The notes below the pieces were generated by a model, which saw only the letters and a program-made list of their open reading frames with translations, did no database searches and was not told the DNA's origin. From Elmis aenea (Eukaryota; Arthropoda; Insecta; Coleoptera; Elmidae), in contig OX393578.1 of NCBI GenBank assembly GCA_947652605.1, positions 56,985,415 to 57,049,414 of the forward strand: a stretch of DNA of 64,000 nt, written 5' to 3'. Of this stretch, positions 47,105 through 58,092 are shown one piece after another. The position numbers and the translations under genes were made by a program. Each line of letters opens with the position of its first letter. Within the stretch, counting starts at the first letter, position 1.

Positions 47105-47963
47105 CAGGGTGTTTCTTAAATATTGCGGGAAAAAAATTAAGGTTATTTCTTATTTTATTATTAAGGGAGGTCTTGCATATAAGGATTTTTCCTTGGACGT
47201 CTCCTTTTGGAGCTACACCCTTCTAAACAGTAGCGATAAAATTAGGTTTTTATTTAATTTTTCAACTTTGGATAAATGTAATAATGATATTAGGTAATGT
47301 TTCATACTTATTTAAAGGTTTCCCAAAGGAATATTTTGAATCACCTCCCACCTTTACAGGGGGCTAAATAGTACGACCCCTGTTGGTTATTTTATCAGAA
47401 CTTTTTGGTGGGTTAAAATTTTACAATTAAAAGATTGGTTTTTGAAAGGTTGATTTATTTAGAGACTTTTTTATTCTTTAGTTTTTCTCGTAAAACCTTG
47501 AGCAAAAAATAAAATAAGTAAACATGCACCATTAAAAAATATCCCAATATAAAACGAATCATTTTTTCTCAAGAACTGTAGGTTTTACGAGAAAAACTAT
47601 GGAATATATAAATCGAGCTCTCAAACAAATATTTTTAATTGCAAAATTTTAACCCCTCAAACAGTTCTGATAACATAACCAACAGGGGTCGCACTATTTA
47701 GCCCCCTGTGAAGATGGGAAGTGATTGAAAATATTACCATGGAAAACCTTTTAATAAGTATAAAACATCTGCCAAATATCATCCTCCTACATTCATTCAA
47801 ATTTGAGCAATAAAATAAAAACCTAATTTTATTGCTTCTCTTTGGGGGGGTGTAACTCCGAAAGGAGACATCCAAGGAAAAATTGTTGTATGAAAGACCT
47901 CCCTTAATTTTTGATAAGGAATCACTTTCCAAATGTTTTTGCAATATTTAAGAAACACACTTG
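47105..47963. mobile_element. Palindromic CAGGG element, family P1, shorter copy
   Basis: TA-CAGGGTGTTTCTTAAATATTGC to GCAATATTTAAGAAACACACTTG-TA, 859 bp. The arms share GGTGGGTTAAAATTTTACAA, CTCCCACCTTTACAGGGGGC and GACGTCTCCTTTTGGAG words with 16017-17058. The centre is shortened. The right terminus is slightly mutated (ACACTTG for ACCCTG). Confidence 0.87.
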
Positions 47964-48179
47964 TATAGGGCGGCGCTTTTCCGTTAGGTTCTTCAAAAGT
48001 GTAACTTTGTTATAAGAGACCCGTTGTTGGACTAAATCACGAAATAAATTAATACTTGTCAAAATAATTATCAAGTATTGGCAACTTCCTAAGAAAACTA
48101 AAAAAAAGTGGCAAAAATTTGGTGCTGTCCTAGTTAAAATTAGAGTATAGAAGTGATTTTTGGACATTTCATTTTGTTT

Positions 48180-48390
48180 TAAACCTAAAAATAACTGTGG
48201 TAAATTGAGGGTATATAGGGAAGCAAATTCATTAAAATGCCACTTTAAAATAACTGTATTTGCACTTCTGTTTAACAATTAAAAAAAAAACATTCTCCCT
48301 AAAATGTTTTAAGATAAAAATACCATACATTTTTGTAATCGCAAAGTTTTTTTTTCATTTTTCGATAAAAGTGACCTAAGCCACTTTAAA
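48180..48390 (+). repeat. Dispersed repeat, copy 2
   Basis: Counterpart of 14757-15010 in the same orientation. It also carries GTGACCTAAGCCACTTTAAA near its right end, resembling AGTGGCTTAAGCCACTTT at about 14480. The 118-codon minus-strand frame (47922-48278) spans this repeat and the end of the palindrome and is not a gene. Confidence 0.7.
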
Positions 48391-49481
48391 AATAAAAGGA
48401 TTAATAATCACACTGTATATGTTATAGATTACGACATGCAAAAATCAAAATTTAATAATCATATTATTGATGAGAAATTTAAAAAAATGTTAGCAACAAG
48501 GTTGTGTGTTTTTTTTAAATTTATTTTATTTTTTATCAACAATTAAGTATTTTTTGTGCTAGAGGATGAACATTGTTAAATGCTTTGCTTGTATTAAAAA
48601 TACTTACCTAAGCAAAATCGTGTTGGCTTTATGGGAAGTGGGGAGTAATTTTCTGATATTAAATTACCTCTGATAATTATCATAGTTCAAAACAAGTTTA
48701 ACAAACGTTAGCTATATTTATTTTGTTATAACAACATAATTGTTAAGTAATTTGAACAGATGTTAAAAGTTTTTCTGTCGTTCCCAAAATAAATATTCAA
48801 GTTTCTATGCCGAACTGACATCCGGGTTATGTTTCACATGTAATAAGTACATATCCGATTATATTAACAGGGATAAATTGATTTTTGATGTCTGGATTGT
48901 TTGATGTTCGTGCTGTCGGCGGCATTTGTTAAATGCCTGGACCCTTGCAGCTGTTTTTTAAGTGGATAAAAACGTTTATAAACGTATTATCAGCTCACAC
49001 TAAATTACGGTAATATATAAAGCGCTGATTTCTGCGTACACTTAAAATATTTTACTGGAAATATTCTGTAATAGCCAAGAAGTACAGTCAATGATCTTAA
49101 CGTGGTAAATTATAAATTGCCGAATTTGTAATCGGTAGATTATTGCCCTTTTACGACTAGATTTTTTTGGTGTTATTGGCCAATACTGGTTTTTAGCTTT
49201 GTTCAAAATAGGTTATTTCTGTAAAAATGCCAAGGTACAATAATATTTTACAGAATGAACTTAAGTTAATGATATTGTAAAATTACTATACCTACTTATT
49301 ATATTCCAATTAAAAGAAATATGATAGAAATATACATAACTTTATTATAAACAAACTTATATAAAATCAGTTATCTTTTTTCTTCAAAAGATCTATCTTC
49401 GAAACAAAAAACGAGTTTCAAAATTCTTGTCTCTTCATGAGTTACTTATTTATGTCATTAAATGAATTATTTAATCAATTG
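48391..49481. other. No gene; one unique less AT-rich stretch
   Basis: 48800-49040 is richer in GC, with CTGTCGGCGGCATTTG and GACCCTTGCAGCTG, and has no partner in the window. A regulatory or conserved function is possible but not shown. Confidence 0.4.
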
Positions 49482-49601
49482 TATATTGGGTATAACTGAG
49501 TTTTGGTACGCCCCCTTTTTTCTTTTTTAGTTTTGGTTTAAGATAAATGAAATTTTCGACAGACGATATGTTTAGAAAACCGCATTATTTGAACATATGT
49601 A

Positions 49602-50796
49602 CAGGGTGGTCCAAATTCGATGGGATTGCATGGGTATCTCGGTTAATATTTAAGATAGAGAAACGGTTAAATTACCAAAAATGTGCAGTTTTTTGAGACA
49701 AACTCAGAACCGTTTTCAAAAATATTCTATCATTTCCGGTTTTCGAGTTATCAAATAAAAAGTGTTTTTTTGTCATATAAATAATGTGTCATATCTCCGT
49801 TATTGTTGTAAATATCAAAAATATTTATTAAGATTATTTTTGGATATTTTTATGTTTAATTTGATTATACTAAAAAAAAAAATTTTACGCTCGCCGTTAA
49901 AAAGTTATGACACAAACTTACCTTTTTTTAAATGGAAACGATAGTTGGCTATGACCTATTTAATTTCGTAATTTTTTTCTCATTCCAAATATATAAGAGT
50001 CGATGTATTTATTTTTAATAATACGCAAGTTATGAAGGTTTGTTAGGTTTTTTTTAAAGAAAATCATAGTAGGCTATGAAAACAAAAACCAGACAAGGTG
50101 TAAAACCTTACAAAACTCATGTGGTACAAGTTACCAAGGTTTTTTAATTTGTTGTGGAGATAAACATTGCAAATATTTGAAAATAAGAAAACAACGATGT
50201 AGTCGGTATCAGCAGTAATGTAGGATATTGTTGTTTATCTTATGTTCAAAAAATTTCGTATTTATCTCAATAACAATTTAAAAAACCTTGGTAACTTGTA
50301 CCACATGAGTTTTATAAGGTTTTACACTTTGTTTATTTTTTGTTTTCACAGCCTACTATGATTTTCTTAAAAAAAAAACTAAAAAACCTTCATAACTTGC
50401 GTATTGGTGAAAATAAATACATCAACCCTTATATATTTGAAATGAGAAAAAAATGAGGAATTTAAATAGGTCATAGCCAACTATTGTTTCTATTTAAAAA
50501 AAGGTAAGTTTGTGTCATAACTTTTTAACATAAACTTTTTAAACATAAAAATATCCAAAAATAATCTTAATAAATATTTTTGATATTTACAACAATAACG
50601 GAGATATGACACATTATTAATATGACAAAAAAACACTTTTTATTCGATAACTCGAAAACCGGAAATGATAGAATATTTTTGAAAACGGTTCTGAGTTTGT
50701 CTCAAAAAACTGCACATTTTTGGTAATTTAACCGTTTCTCTATCTTAAATATTAACCGAGATACCCATGCAATCCCATCGAATTTGGACCACCATG
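49602..50796. mobile_element. Palindromic CAGGGTGGTCC element, family P4
   Basis: A 1195-bp near-palindrome, CAGGGTGGTCCAAATTCGAT to ATCGAATTTGGACCACCATG. The arms of ~590 bp include AACGGTTAAATTACCAAAAA and CTATCATTTCCGGTTTTCGA with complements. TA is on both sides. The centre is at about 50190-50215. No domain-bearing ORF. Confidence 0.9.
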
Positions 50797-50798
50797 TA

Positions 50799-51442
50799 CA
50801 GCGTGGTCTAAATTCGATGGTTTTGCATGGGTATGTTGCTTAATAGTCAAGAGAGAAACGCTTAAATTACCAAAAATATGCAGTTTTTTGAGACAAACTC
50901 AGAACAGTTCTCAAATATATTCTATCATTTCCGGTTTTTCTAGTTTTTTTTTTTTTGTTTACACAGCCTATATTTTGTTTTCAATGTTTAAAAATATTTA
51001 AAAATCCTTGTAACTTGCGTATTATTAAAATTAAATACATCAAACCTTATATATTTGGAATGGGAAAAAAATAAGGAATTTAAATAAGTCATAGCCAACT
51101 AATGCTTTCATTTAAAAAAAGGTAAGTATGTGTCGTAACTTTTTAACGGCGACTGTAAAATTTGTTTTTCCACTATCAAAATTTAGCTACATAAAAATAT
51201 CTAATAATACTCTTCTTAAACTTTTTCGATATTTAAAACAATAAGGGAGATGTGACACATTATAAATATGACAAAAAAAAAATTTTTCTTCAATAACTAA
51301 AAAACCGAAAATGATAGAATATTTTTGAAAACAGTACTGAGTTTTCTTCAAAAAACTGCATATTTTTGGTAATTTAACCGTTTCTCTGCCTTAAGTACTA
51401 AGCGAGATACCCATGTAATCCCATCAAATTTGGACCACCCTG
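50799..51442. mobile_element. Second P4 palindrome, head-to-tail
   Basis: A 644-bp copy starting CAGCGTGGTCTAAATTCGAT and ending TTTGGACCACCCTG-TA, sharing the TA at 50797-50798 with the first P4 copy. The arms are shorter and the two strands less alike. Adjacent copies at one TA suggest insertion of one next to the other. Confidence 0.82.
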
Positions 51443-52002
51443 TACACTATTATTTTACTTCCGGTTTAGCCGGAAATGATCCTTACTTTGTTATTTCAAA
51501 TGTAACTTCCTGTATATTTATGGAAAGAGAGAGTAATTGTGGATACAGCTGCGCTATTTTAACCTCAAATAATATAACATTTTAAGTAGATAAAGCAGCC
51601 TTCCAACACAATTAAAAGTTATTTGTCTTGTTAAATTCGTCAAAAAGTACTCTATTTTAATACGCATGTAGGTGCCACTACCGTTCCATTTCAAAAAATT
51701 TACGTTCTGTCAAAAAACCGATTTTGCAACTTTCAAATCCGATTATAGTATCCTTAATGCTAATTAAAACGTTTTTCGGGCATTTGTTGACACAATGAAA
51801 ATCAATTATGCAGGTCACAGCCCACTAAAGAAAAAATGTTTCGTCAAAAAATTATATGAGATTATAACAATTAACGAAAGTGGTACAGCTATGTCCAAAA
51901 TTGCTTCGTCTTTCCAAATATGTGAAAATATACAGGGTGTTCCATTTGAAATAACAAAGTAAGAGTCGTTTTCAGCGAAACAGGAAGTTAAATAATAGTG
52001 TA
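51443..52002. repeat. Inverted arms with element ends facing inward
   Basis: ACACTATTATTTTACTTCC (from 51445) and GGAAGTTAAATAATAGTGT (to 52001) are inverted. Both continue through TTTGTTATTTCAAATG and complement toward a CCTGTA-type end (about 51514) and a TA-CAGGGTGTTCC start (51933). The element termini thus face each other across ~415 bp of other sequence, the reverse of the usual TIR layout. Confidence 0.65.
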
Positions 52003-52146
52003 CATAATTATATTCAAATAATCCAGTTTTTTACAGTTATGGTATGTCCAAAATTTCATTGATCTATACTCAAAACTAAAACGAAGGTTTTTCTGGTTTA
52101 AACAGGTTTATTCACTTAAAGAAAGTTAATTTTCTTTAATAAAATA

Positions 52147-52188
52147 TCCTACATGTTTCGCCGAACACTTTTATCGGCATCCTCAGGG
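52147..52188 (-). ncRNA. Hammerhead ribozyme-like motif, inverted copy
   Basis: The minus-strand sequence has the same CTGAGGA, GCCGA/TCGGC stem and CGAAACATGTAGG as the plus-strand copy at 52510-52552. It lies in the opposite arm of the same element, so transcripts of either strand would carry one motif. Confidence 0.6.
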
Positions 52189-52401
52189 CTTGTGTTCCTC
52201 AGTTTTGGCTAATCTTGTTTGTTCTTTGATGATTTTCTTGAGTTGTTCAGTGATGTTGTTTCCATATTGACGTTGAATTTCTTTGAAAAACCTGTTTAAA
52301 CCAGAAAAACCTTCGTTTTAATTTTATCTAATCAAGAAAAACAGGAGAAACCAATTTAATCAATCAATCTCAACTGGTTAAAGTAAACTAAATCAACTTC
52401 A

Positions 52402-52515
52402 ATGTCATTTTTCAAAGAAATTCAACGTCAATATGGAAACAACATCACTGAACAACTCAAGAAAATCATCAAAGAACAAACAAGATTAGCCAAAACTGAA
52501 GAACACAAGCCCTGA
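52402..52515 (+). CDS. 37-codon ORF of the Penelope-like arm
   Basis: ATG at 52402 opens a frame starting MSFFKEIQRQYGNNI and ending KTEEHKP, with its TGA inside the hammerhead core. An inverted, almost identical copy on the minus strand at about 52185-52295 reads the same but lacks a visible start. It may be the N-terminal leftover of the element's polyprotein. Alternatively it is simply a frame that happens to be open. Confidence 0.35.
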   Translation: MSFFKEIQRQYGNNITEQLKKIIKEQTRLAKTEEHKP

Positions 52516-52552
52516 GGATGCCGATAAAAGTGTTCGGCGAAACATGTAGGAT
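52510..52552 (+). ncRNA. Hammerhead ribozyme-like motif
   Basis: Read as RNA: CUGAGGA core (52512-52518), stem II GCCGA...UCGGC closed by a ~9-nt loop, then GAAAC and AUGUA. C-U-G-A-N-G-A plus G-A-A-A are the conserved hammerhead core. A-C/G-U can form a two-pair stem III around AU, leaving GUA as a cleavage triplet. Stem I is short (CC/GG). This short-stem form is typical of motifs in Penelope-like elements. Activity is not shown. Confidence 0.6.
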
Positions 52553-52705
52553 ATTTTATTAAAGAAAATTAACTTTCATTAAGTGAATAAACCTGTTTAA
52601 ACCAGAAAAACCTTCGTTTTAATTTTATCTAATCAAGAAAAACAGGAGAAACCAATTTCATATACTCAAAACTAAAGAGAGAAAAAAAGAGGCTGTACCA
52701 GAACT

Positions 52706-54060
52706 TTTTTTTTTTTTTTATTAACTTAGATTCATTTAAAATGAATAATTTTAGTATTTATAATGTTTTATTGGGATTCGCTATTCAGTTTTATTTGTTT
52801 TTTCATAGTTATTTATAAAGTTGTAATTAAAGTGAATATCAACTCTACAGCAAATTACTTTAGTTAAATAATATATGTCACGTAACGAAAGTAAATAAAA
52901 ATAACTTCAATTTCATTCTGTATCCCCAAAATACAACTGATAATTTTTGAATGTATTCCAATATTTGTGATGGCTTCAACTAACACTGACCGATATAAAT
53001 TTCCCGTACGTAACAGAAACACATTTTATAAGTGCAGTCAAAATTAATAGACACCCAAAAATTCGATTTAAAAAAATCGTCTCACCTCCCGGCAATTATC
53101 TTAACAGTACATAGGCCCCATCGTGATAAAAATACGGGGAAACGTGCCACAACACACCATGAAATACGTCATCGTAGCGTAATTGGCACTTTTGGTAAAA
53201 TATTTATTCCTTTGACCTGTTTATCCCGCCGCATTATCTTTCATAATAAATATTATTAAAAGCGTTGCAGCCGAAAGAATCTTCACAATTAATTGCTTAT
53301 CGCCAACTCAACAACGATACGAAATCATAAAGTATATAACGAGATATTAATTTGTTTTGAAAGCCAAAATTTTATAAACATAGTATTTGGGTTGGCTTGA
53401 TACCTATGTGTTACCGTTAGTGTATTTTTTATTTAGTTCAATCAGATAAAATAAAGCTATTTTTAAAAAAGTACAGAATTAAATGCACTCAGATAGTAAT
53501 AGAATACCGTTAGAAAAAATCTTCTTCTATTTCAGCTATGTTCTTCAAACATCCAGTATCGTATTGGTTTAATAACGATCTGATTTATTACCCGACAATA
53601 TTCAATTAATTATTTAATTTTACAATTACCTTAAACGTTCTTGTACGTCATAAGACCCCACATTTAACTTGTTAATGTTATATTGCAGGCATTAGAGAAT
53701 CGTGATTTTATTAAACTGGAAATTAATCAAAACTCTAATGCATATCCTGCCAGTTTAAAACAAGACAGCTGCCCGACCACACGTTGTAACGAATACCATG
53801 ATTAGGCTATAATAAAAAAGTTACTCCGCGAACTGCAATTTTTGTCTGGAAATGTATATTTCGCAATTAAATTTGACGCAGCTAGCTTGCAATATATGGT
53901 TATAAAATATTGGCATGCCTAGCAGCATAAGAGAATATCTTTTTCAAAAACATTTTTAACTTCCATCATCTTGTAAAATATACTATGAAATATTCCGGGA
54001 CAATTTAAAAAAATTGGTTTACTTTACATTTCAGTACGCCCTGTTGGGAGTTAAATAATG
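52706..54060. other. No gene; possibly unique sequence
   Basis: 52990-53280 is less AT-rich and has no repeat partner in the window (AAAAATACGGGGAAACGTGC, TTTATCCCGCCGC). The 75-codon plus frame there (53032-53259) shows no domain. The rest is AT-rich. Confidence 0.4.
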
Positions 54061-55481
54061 ACTATTAGTAAGGTGACCAACTTTCTTACAATAAAAAGGA
54101 GGACACAAATTAAAGAGCAAAAACAAAGTAAATAAATAAAAGACACATTTTATGCATTGCAAACATTATAATATGATAAATGCTTAATAAAAATATTTGC
54201 AACTAACACTAACATGAAATTTTATGCTTACATGCCTATAACTATTTAAAGGAGAACTTCTCCATTGAATGAATATTTTTTAGCAGTGTATTATCTTCTA
54301 ACAATATATTGGAAATATCTGAACAAGAAATGTCTTTCATATTGAATTTTACGGCAAGTGCTGCAGCTAGAGTATCAACATTCAATTACGATTTCTCACT
54401 TGTCCAAATTCATTAGCAATTGAACAAACTCTTTCAACTGCTGCATTAGTTCCAGGGCAGCACATTACAAATTGAACAAGAATAAATAAATTTTCGCATG
54501 GAATATGTCCATTTTTGAAATGGCTGAATATTTCCACCCATCTTTTATCAATTTCAACGTGTTGATTTTCCCATTGTATTAATTTTTCAGAATTTAAATA
54601 TACATTCAGTCTTCTAATTGCTTCAAAGAGACAATTGTCGTCTATTTTATTATCTGGCAATTTTTTAGATAAAAACTCAACACAAGATTCAATAATCTGT
54701 CCAACATACTGGCGATGAAGCCAAAAAACACCATTGAAAACTGTTATTTGAGGTTTGTTTTAGACCATTCTTCGATATATTGAAAACATGTTTGGTAAAA
54801 ATTCTGCACTTCTTTGATAAACTTTTTCGTTATGCCCGGATTTGATTCCTTTAAGTCTGATAATTTTCTTTTAATAATTAAAGGAAGAAATTTTTCTTCA
54901 AATCGAGATTTATATTGAAGGATAAAGTCATTCAAAATAAGGCTAACTTCTGTAGCTGAAATGTGTTCACCTTCAATCTTTTGAATCGTTTTGTGAAAAA
55001 TAGATGCTTGATTATGTACAAAATACATTAATATCTCAGATATTTCATTATTGAAAAACGACTCCAGGATTTTAGGACATTTGTCTAAACTCAAAAAATG
55101 TAAGCGAAGAGGCTCGAATAATTGTAGAACACGCTCTATAGCAGGTGTTTTTTGTATTCAACATTCGCTTCTTCACAAAATTGTTTTAAAGTAGCCACGC
55201 GAACGGTAAAACGACTAAAATACAAATAAATAAATTGTAGTTATTATTAATTCTACATCAATTGGCATGGCACATGACGCCGTGTTGATTGCATTTGACA
55301 AAATATGAACATTACAGCCTATTCCTAGTATTTTCTTTTGGAGATTTACAGATTTTAGTCTTCAAATATCGAAAAGGACAAAAAGGAGGGCAAAAAGGAG
55401 GACACTTTTCAAGGGAGGACAGAAGTGAAAAAAGGAGGACTGTCCTCCCTAAAGGAGGACGGTTGGTCACCTTACTATTAG
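54061..55481. mobile_element. hAT element with perfect 8-bp TSD
   Basis: ACTATTAG is duplicated at 54061-54068 and 55474-55481. Inside are TIRs TAAGGTGACCAAC and GGTTGGTCACCTT. Subterminal GGAGGAC words occur once near the left end and many times at 55376-55460. The 1405-bp body carries the C-terminal half of a hAT transposase on the minus strand. The N-terminal half, including the zinc finger and first catalytic residues, is absent. Confidence 0.95.
54382..55205 (-). pseudogene. hAT transposase, C-terminal half
   Basis: On the minus strand three frames join into one protein. RVATLKQFCEEANVEY is followed, after a 1-base loss in an A-run near 55150, by PAIERVLQLFEPLRLHFLSL and CPKILESFF. After a second shift near 54760 come TVFNGVFWLHRQYVGQ, then NLFILVQFVMCCPGTNAAVE and RVCSIANEFGQVRNRN. 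The last block is the hAT dimerisation domain (...P.SNA..ER.FS...N..RNR). The family is the one often annotated as zinc finger BED or SCAN-domain-like transposase. Two frameshifts and the missing N-terminus make it inactive. Confidence 0.92.
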
Positions 55482-55812
55482 CCATTAATGGTTTTAAATT
55501 ATGACTCACTTATTCAAGAAATAGAAGAAAAAAATGAGCAAATTTAGTACTTGCACTTTTTCCAAAGAAAAATCAATCATTCATAAATCCTTTGGCTTTG
55601 CATTCACTTGTTTCTATCCGCTTGTTTATTTTAGTTTTAATTACTTTATTAAAACCTTAAACAAAAAGTATTTAGACTTCGCTGTAAACTATATTTAAAC
55701 AAATTAATGATAAATTGAAAAGTGCAAAGACTACAGTCCTATATTTTTTATCTGGTCTTTAAGACCAATAAGCAGTTTAATTCTAGCCTAAATTAATAAT
55801 ATTCTAAAAGTT

Positions 55813-56721
55813 TTAATTTTTTCTGTTATTTATCGAATGATGAAAGTAAAAATTTCCCTTTGTTTTGGCAATTTCGCTTTTAAGAGCTTCACTATCGTAA
55901 ACTAACCACGGTAAATAATTGGCAGATACATTTTCAATTAAATTTGTGCGTTTTCTAACATATTTCACATCATAATAGCCCTCATATGAGTTACAGTCAA
56001 TTAAAACCGTAATTTTGTTCGCGTTAAACAGCAGAAACTGATGTTAAACGCTGTAGCATATGTAGTAAATCTAGCATCTACATAACTAGTGAAACGTATG
56101 CGGTTGCAGTTACAGTTTTTATACAATGTTTCGTCAGATCAAGTTCTGAATTGATTCTAGTACACTGCGGTTGAAAGTAGCTGTTAGCACGCTTGTGCTC
56201 CTCATTCCGGTGGTCTGTGCTTCACTCCGCATATCTCATCCGGATCAATTAGCTTTTTATACGGGTCATTGTTCATCGTTTAAAAGGAATACACTTTGTA
56301 TTGTGCAACTGCGAGACTAAGCTGCCGATGTCTGAAATCGAGAGGGCTCGTTCATACAAAATGACTCGAAATTTTTCATTTCGCGTACAATGCATGGGTA
56401 ATTGAAAAGGCTCGCGACCGATTTGAAGTTTATTTTTGGTAAAAAGGTTACAACATTCTTGAAATTGTTAAGGTATTGCACGATTGCACGTCCAAAATAA
56501 TCTAAGAAAATACATCTGCTGCAAATTTGATTAAATAAGTCGGTAGACATATAAATATCTTTAGCTAACTTCAAATCTGTTTTAAAATTTCTGTGAACCC
56601 GATCGATGTAAATTTCTTTATGCGGGCCAAAATTTCGATGAAGTTCACGTCGAGTATTCACAAACAAACACTTATCTTCATAACTTTTTTGAATAATTAC
56701 CAAACGTTCTGCAACCTAACC
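55813..56721 (-). pseudogene. Unidentified broken coding region
   Basis: Three minus-strand open segments read like real protein. The longest, about 56317-56721, has 130 codons without an ATG near its start and includes ELHRNFGPHKEIYIDRVHRN and CIFLDYFGRAIVQYLNNF. 56202-56276 begins MNNDPYKKLIDPDEICG. 55813-56043 includes KITVLIDCNSYEGYYDVKYV and NYLPWLVYDSEALKSE. Stops separate them. I recognise no family. Balanced amino-acid use and charged residues argue against random AT-rich translation. It could be a decayed host gene, a transposon ORF or an integrated foreign gene. Confidence 0.45.
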
Positions 56722-57725
56722 TAACCAAAAAACAAAATGGTTGCTATGACATTTCAAAATAATATCATTCTTATTAAAAACCCCTTTATGATATCAAATA
56801 CGTGCTATCAAATAGCAAAATAAAGTTTGATACCATTAATTTTACAGGGTTTAAACCCCATATTTTGTAATTAATGTGTGTAAATTAATGTTATGGTGTG
56901 TTATAATGCTGAAATCTAATTCTTGTTGATTTTCTATGGTCTTTATAATATAATATCGCTTCCATAAGAATAAAAAGATTAACTTTTTCTTAGTAAACAT
57001 TTGAAAAGTTATCTAGAAACAAACGGAATTGTTCGCATTTTACTAAACTTACAACTTCATTTTTAATAATTTGTCAACTACCTACAGATACTTCATAAAA
57101 AAAATCATGGGTTATTTTTAATAAATATCTATTTAAATATTCATCAGGTTTGGAAAAAGTCTATACATTTTTTGAAATAGATAGTTATAGATAAATAAAT
57201 AATATTGGTACTATGAATTAGACAAAATTCTCAAAACAGGTCTAGAGTTTCTATTAAGAGATTATTCGCCAAAGATAACCGATTTTTTTTAATCTTCTTC
57301 TTTTCCAAACATTTTTTTAAATCATAAATAGTGGTCTATATTTTTTGACACTCTAACACTATACTTAAAGTACTTTAAAATCCTGTATTTAAACACACAT
57401 TATAACTCGAGAACAATCGAAATCTGTTAAATAAGTTACCACGTATTTAAAGCTCTTTATAACTTGTCCAATAATTTATAATAAATTTAATGCTCCTTCA
57501 GTTAAAAATAAATTAGGCATGAGACTGGGAATTTCAAGATGGGACACCCTGTATGTATAACGAGCAGATGACTAATAGCCATAACATGAAATGTTTACAC
57601 AAAATTCTAATTCTCCATTTAAAATGCCATCGCCAAGATAAAAAAACTGATTAGCATTTTATTAGCTTGTGGCGTTAAATAATTAATAATTAGACTTAAT
57701 TAAGGTAAGTGGCACACTTAGGTGA
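56722..57725. other. No gene; TTAGG-like pair and one TIR end
   Basis: CAACCTAACCTAACC at about 56713-56727 is two and a half TTAGG units on the minus strand, too short to be a telomeric array. GGGACACCCTG-TA ends at 57551, a lone right terminus of a CAGGGTGTCC element whose left end was not found. The rest is AT-rich. Confidence 0.5.
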
Positions 57726-57995
57726 AAATTGCTAGTATTCCACGAGTATATTAAACGTGTTCAGATAGTTGTTATAAATCCAAAGATTACTGTAATTCAC
57801 TCGCCATATATTGGAGCAATTCCACGGCTTGTAGGTATGTACTCCCAATTGTATAACGAGTTTGTAGACGATGGTGGTATATTCCAGCAGGAATCATTTG
57901 AAACTGTAATATTAAAACATGAAGAGCTTAAAATACGAAGCGCATTCAGATATAAACAGGACTTTATTCATAAAATATTATTTAACATTGCCTAA
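57726..57995 (+). CDS. Unidentified coding-like ORF, no ATG
   Basis: Opens after a TGA at 57723 and has no ATG until codon 38, so it would need an upstream exon or is a fragment. It reads EYIKRVQIVVINPKITVIHS, PYIGAIPRLVGMYSQLYNEF and VDDGGIFQQESFETVILKHE, ending FNIA-stop. Amino-acid composition is protein-like, with Gly, Pro, Asp and Glu well represented. A GTAAGT word lies at 57704 and AG dinucleotides at 57719 and 57735, but no strong acceptor. Family unknown; possibly related in origin to the broken frames at 55813-56721. Confidence 0.35.
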   Translation, partial: KLLVFHEYIKRVQIVVINPKITVIHSPYIGAIPRLVGMYSQLYNEFVDDGGIFQQESFETVILKHEELKIRSAFRYKQDFIHKILFNIA

Positions 57996-58092
57996 TGAGA
58001 ATTATATTAATTTTTGAAATATTTAGTCCTTGCATTTTGATACACTTGCACCATTGATCAGGAAGCGTTCTAAATCGTTGCTGGAGGTTTGC

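Larger units (their letters stand above)
52081..52660. mobile_element. Penelope-like element remnant, inverted pLTR pair
   Basis: A 580-bp insertion between 16-bp direct repeats TATACTCAAAACTAAA (52065-52080 and 52661-52676). It consists of two inverted, nearly identical ~210-bp arms joined near 52335-52380. Each arm carries a hammerhead-like motif and a short ORF. Inverted or tandem partial pLTR arrangements, hammerhead motifs and target duplications are known for Penelope-like retroelements. No reverse transcriptase or GIY-YIG nuclease is present. The right arm has an extra tail (ATCAAGAAAAACAGGAG). Confidence 0.72.
49482..52705. mobile_element. Outer pair of GGGTATAACTGAG arms holding nested elements
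   Basis: The left arm (49482-49600; GGGTATAACTGAGTTTTGGT, then ACCGCATTATTTGAACA) is mirrored by about 52008-52080 continued at 52661-52705 (TTCAAATAATCCAG, then GGCTGTACCAGAAC). The same arm type ends the element at 6036. Between the arms lie two palindromes, an inverted pair of element ends and a Penelope-like insertion. The right outer terminus is eroded and no target duplication is seen. Confidence 0.65.

Noticed and set aside
56713..56727. Telomeric TTAGG array
   Set aside because: Only about two and a half units; words of this kind occur by chance and in dispersed repeats.
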